51,507 bases of DNA from positions 1 through 51,507 of the forward strand of contig SAPZ01000035.1 of NCBI GenBank assembly GCA_004020875.1, written 5' to 3'. Numbering within the stretch: position 1 is the stretch's first letter; every line of letters starts with the position of its first letter. This DNA is from Mesorhizobium sp. (GTDB lineage: Bacteria > Pseudomonadota > Alphaproteobacteria > Rhizobiales > Rhizobiaceae). The notes beneath the pieces were generated by a model. It was not told the origin of the DNA. It ran no database searches and saw only the letters and a program-made list of their open reading frames with translations. Below, piece after piece: positions 51,258-51,507 of this stretch. A program made the translations under genes and the position numbers.

Positions 51258-51507
51258 ATGGCAAAAGGTAAATTCGAGCGCACCAAGCCGCATGTGAACA
51301 TTGGCACGATCGGCCACGTCGATCATGGCAAGACGTCGCTGACGGCGGCGATCACGAAGTATTTTGGCGAATACAAGCGTTATGACCAGATCGACGCGGC
51401 GCCGGAAGAGAAGGCGCGCGGCATCACGATCTCGACGGCGCACGTCGAGTACGAGACGGCCAACCGTCACTATGCCCATGTCGACTGCCCCGGCCACGCC
51501 GACTATG
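51258..51507 (+). CDS. tuf: Elongation factor Tu, truncated by the window end
   Basis: First 83 residues only; the gene continues past 51507. AAGGAAAGAG lies before the ATG at 51258. GTPase motifs seen are G1 GHVDHGKTSLTA, the switch I threonine region RGITISTAHVEYET (G2) and DCPGHADY (G3). EF-Tu delivers aminoacyl-tRNA to the ribosome. In many bacteria tuf lies next to tRNA-Tyr/Gly/Thr genes, and here tRNA-Tyr and tRNA-Gly lie about 3 kb upstream. Confidence 0.98.
   Translation, partial: MAKGKFERTKPHVNIGTIGHVDHGKTSLTAAITKYFGEYKRYDQIDAAPEEKARGITISTAHVEYETANRHYAHVDCPGHADY

Overview
The window is a 51.5 kb piece of a GC-rich alphaproteobacterial chromosome, most likely Rhizobiales and probably Mesorhizobium or a close relative. 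Support comes from the gene content: an RNase E whose S1 domain is split by a long acidic and basic insertion, an NDUFA12-type complex I protein, DUF2155, BA14K, PAS_5, BTLCP and OmpA-like lipoprotein genes. Further support comes from several copies of a rhizobium-style intergenic hairpin element and from AGGAGG-type ribosome binding sites. I see no phage, plasmid, transposase, CRISPR array or symbiosis genes. This is mostly core chromosome. The genus is an inference from general knowledge, not from a search.

Layout, left to right. 0-4.8 kb: small envelope and signalling genes (BTLCP protease, double PilZ protein, PAS_5 protein, rhomboid protease, CBS-pair protein), then an intergenic stretch holding a decayed gene, a repeat element and an orphan terminator. 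4.8-9.4 kb: gatB, a GNAT acetyltransferase, an AIM24-family protein and the panB-panC pair. 9.5-16.5 kb: NDUFA12-like and DUF2155 genes and an NTF2-like gene on the plus strand, facing a minus-strand run of M48 protease, DsbA-like protein, aroQ, accB, accC and aat. 16.7-18.8 kb: an aminotransferase and glutaminase. 18.9-26.4 kb: rne, divergent from an N-acetylmuramoyl-L-alanine amidase and penicillin-binding protein 1A. 26.6-31.1 kb: prfB with its programmed +1 frameshift, two GFA-family genes (the first frameshifted), and secreted or lipoprotein genes. 31.2-34.2 kb: a DEAD-box helicase and nadK.

34.2-39.5 kb is a catabolic or uptake locus: a complete PotABCD-type ABC transporter (binding protein, two permeases, ATPase) ending in a metallo-beta-lactamase-fold hydrolase, divergent from a TetR regulator, with a palindromic operator-like sequence in the shared promoter region. 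39.5-42.3 kb holds small membrane and secreted proteins, tRNA-Thr and a pseudogene. 42.3-46.9 kb is a glyoxylate-assimilation locus: an IclR regulator divergent from gcl-hyi-glxR. This set turns two glyoxylate into tartronate semialdehyde and then D-glycerate; no glycerate kinase is seen here. 47-51.5 kb: rlmB, tRNA-Tyr, tRNA-Gly, small membrane proteins, a sulfotransferase, an EamA transporter and the start of tuf.

I did not find a convincing new multi-gene system. The best leads are two orphan intrinsic terminators that may end unannotated small RNAs, a hairpin that would hide the BTLCP ribosome binding site, a hairpin repeat that supplies the N-terminus of a DUF2155 protein, the transporter-hydrolase operon with an unknown substrate, and three small genes broken by single-base lesions.
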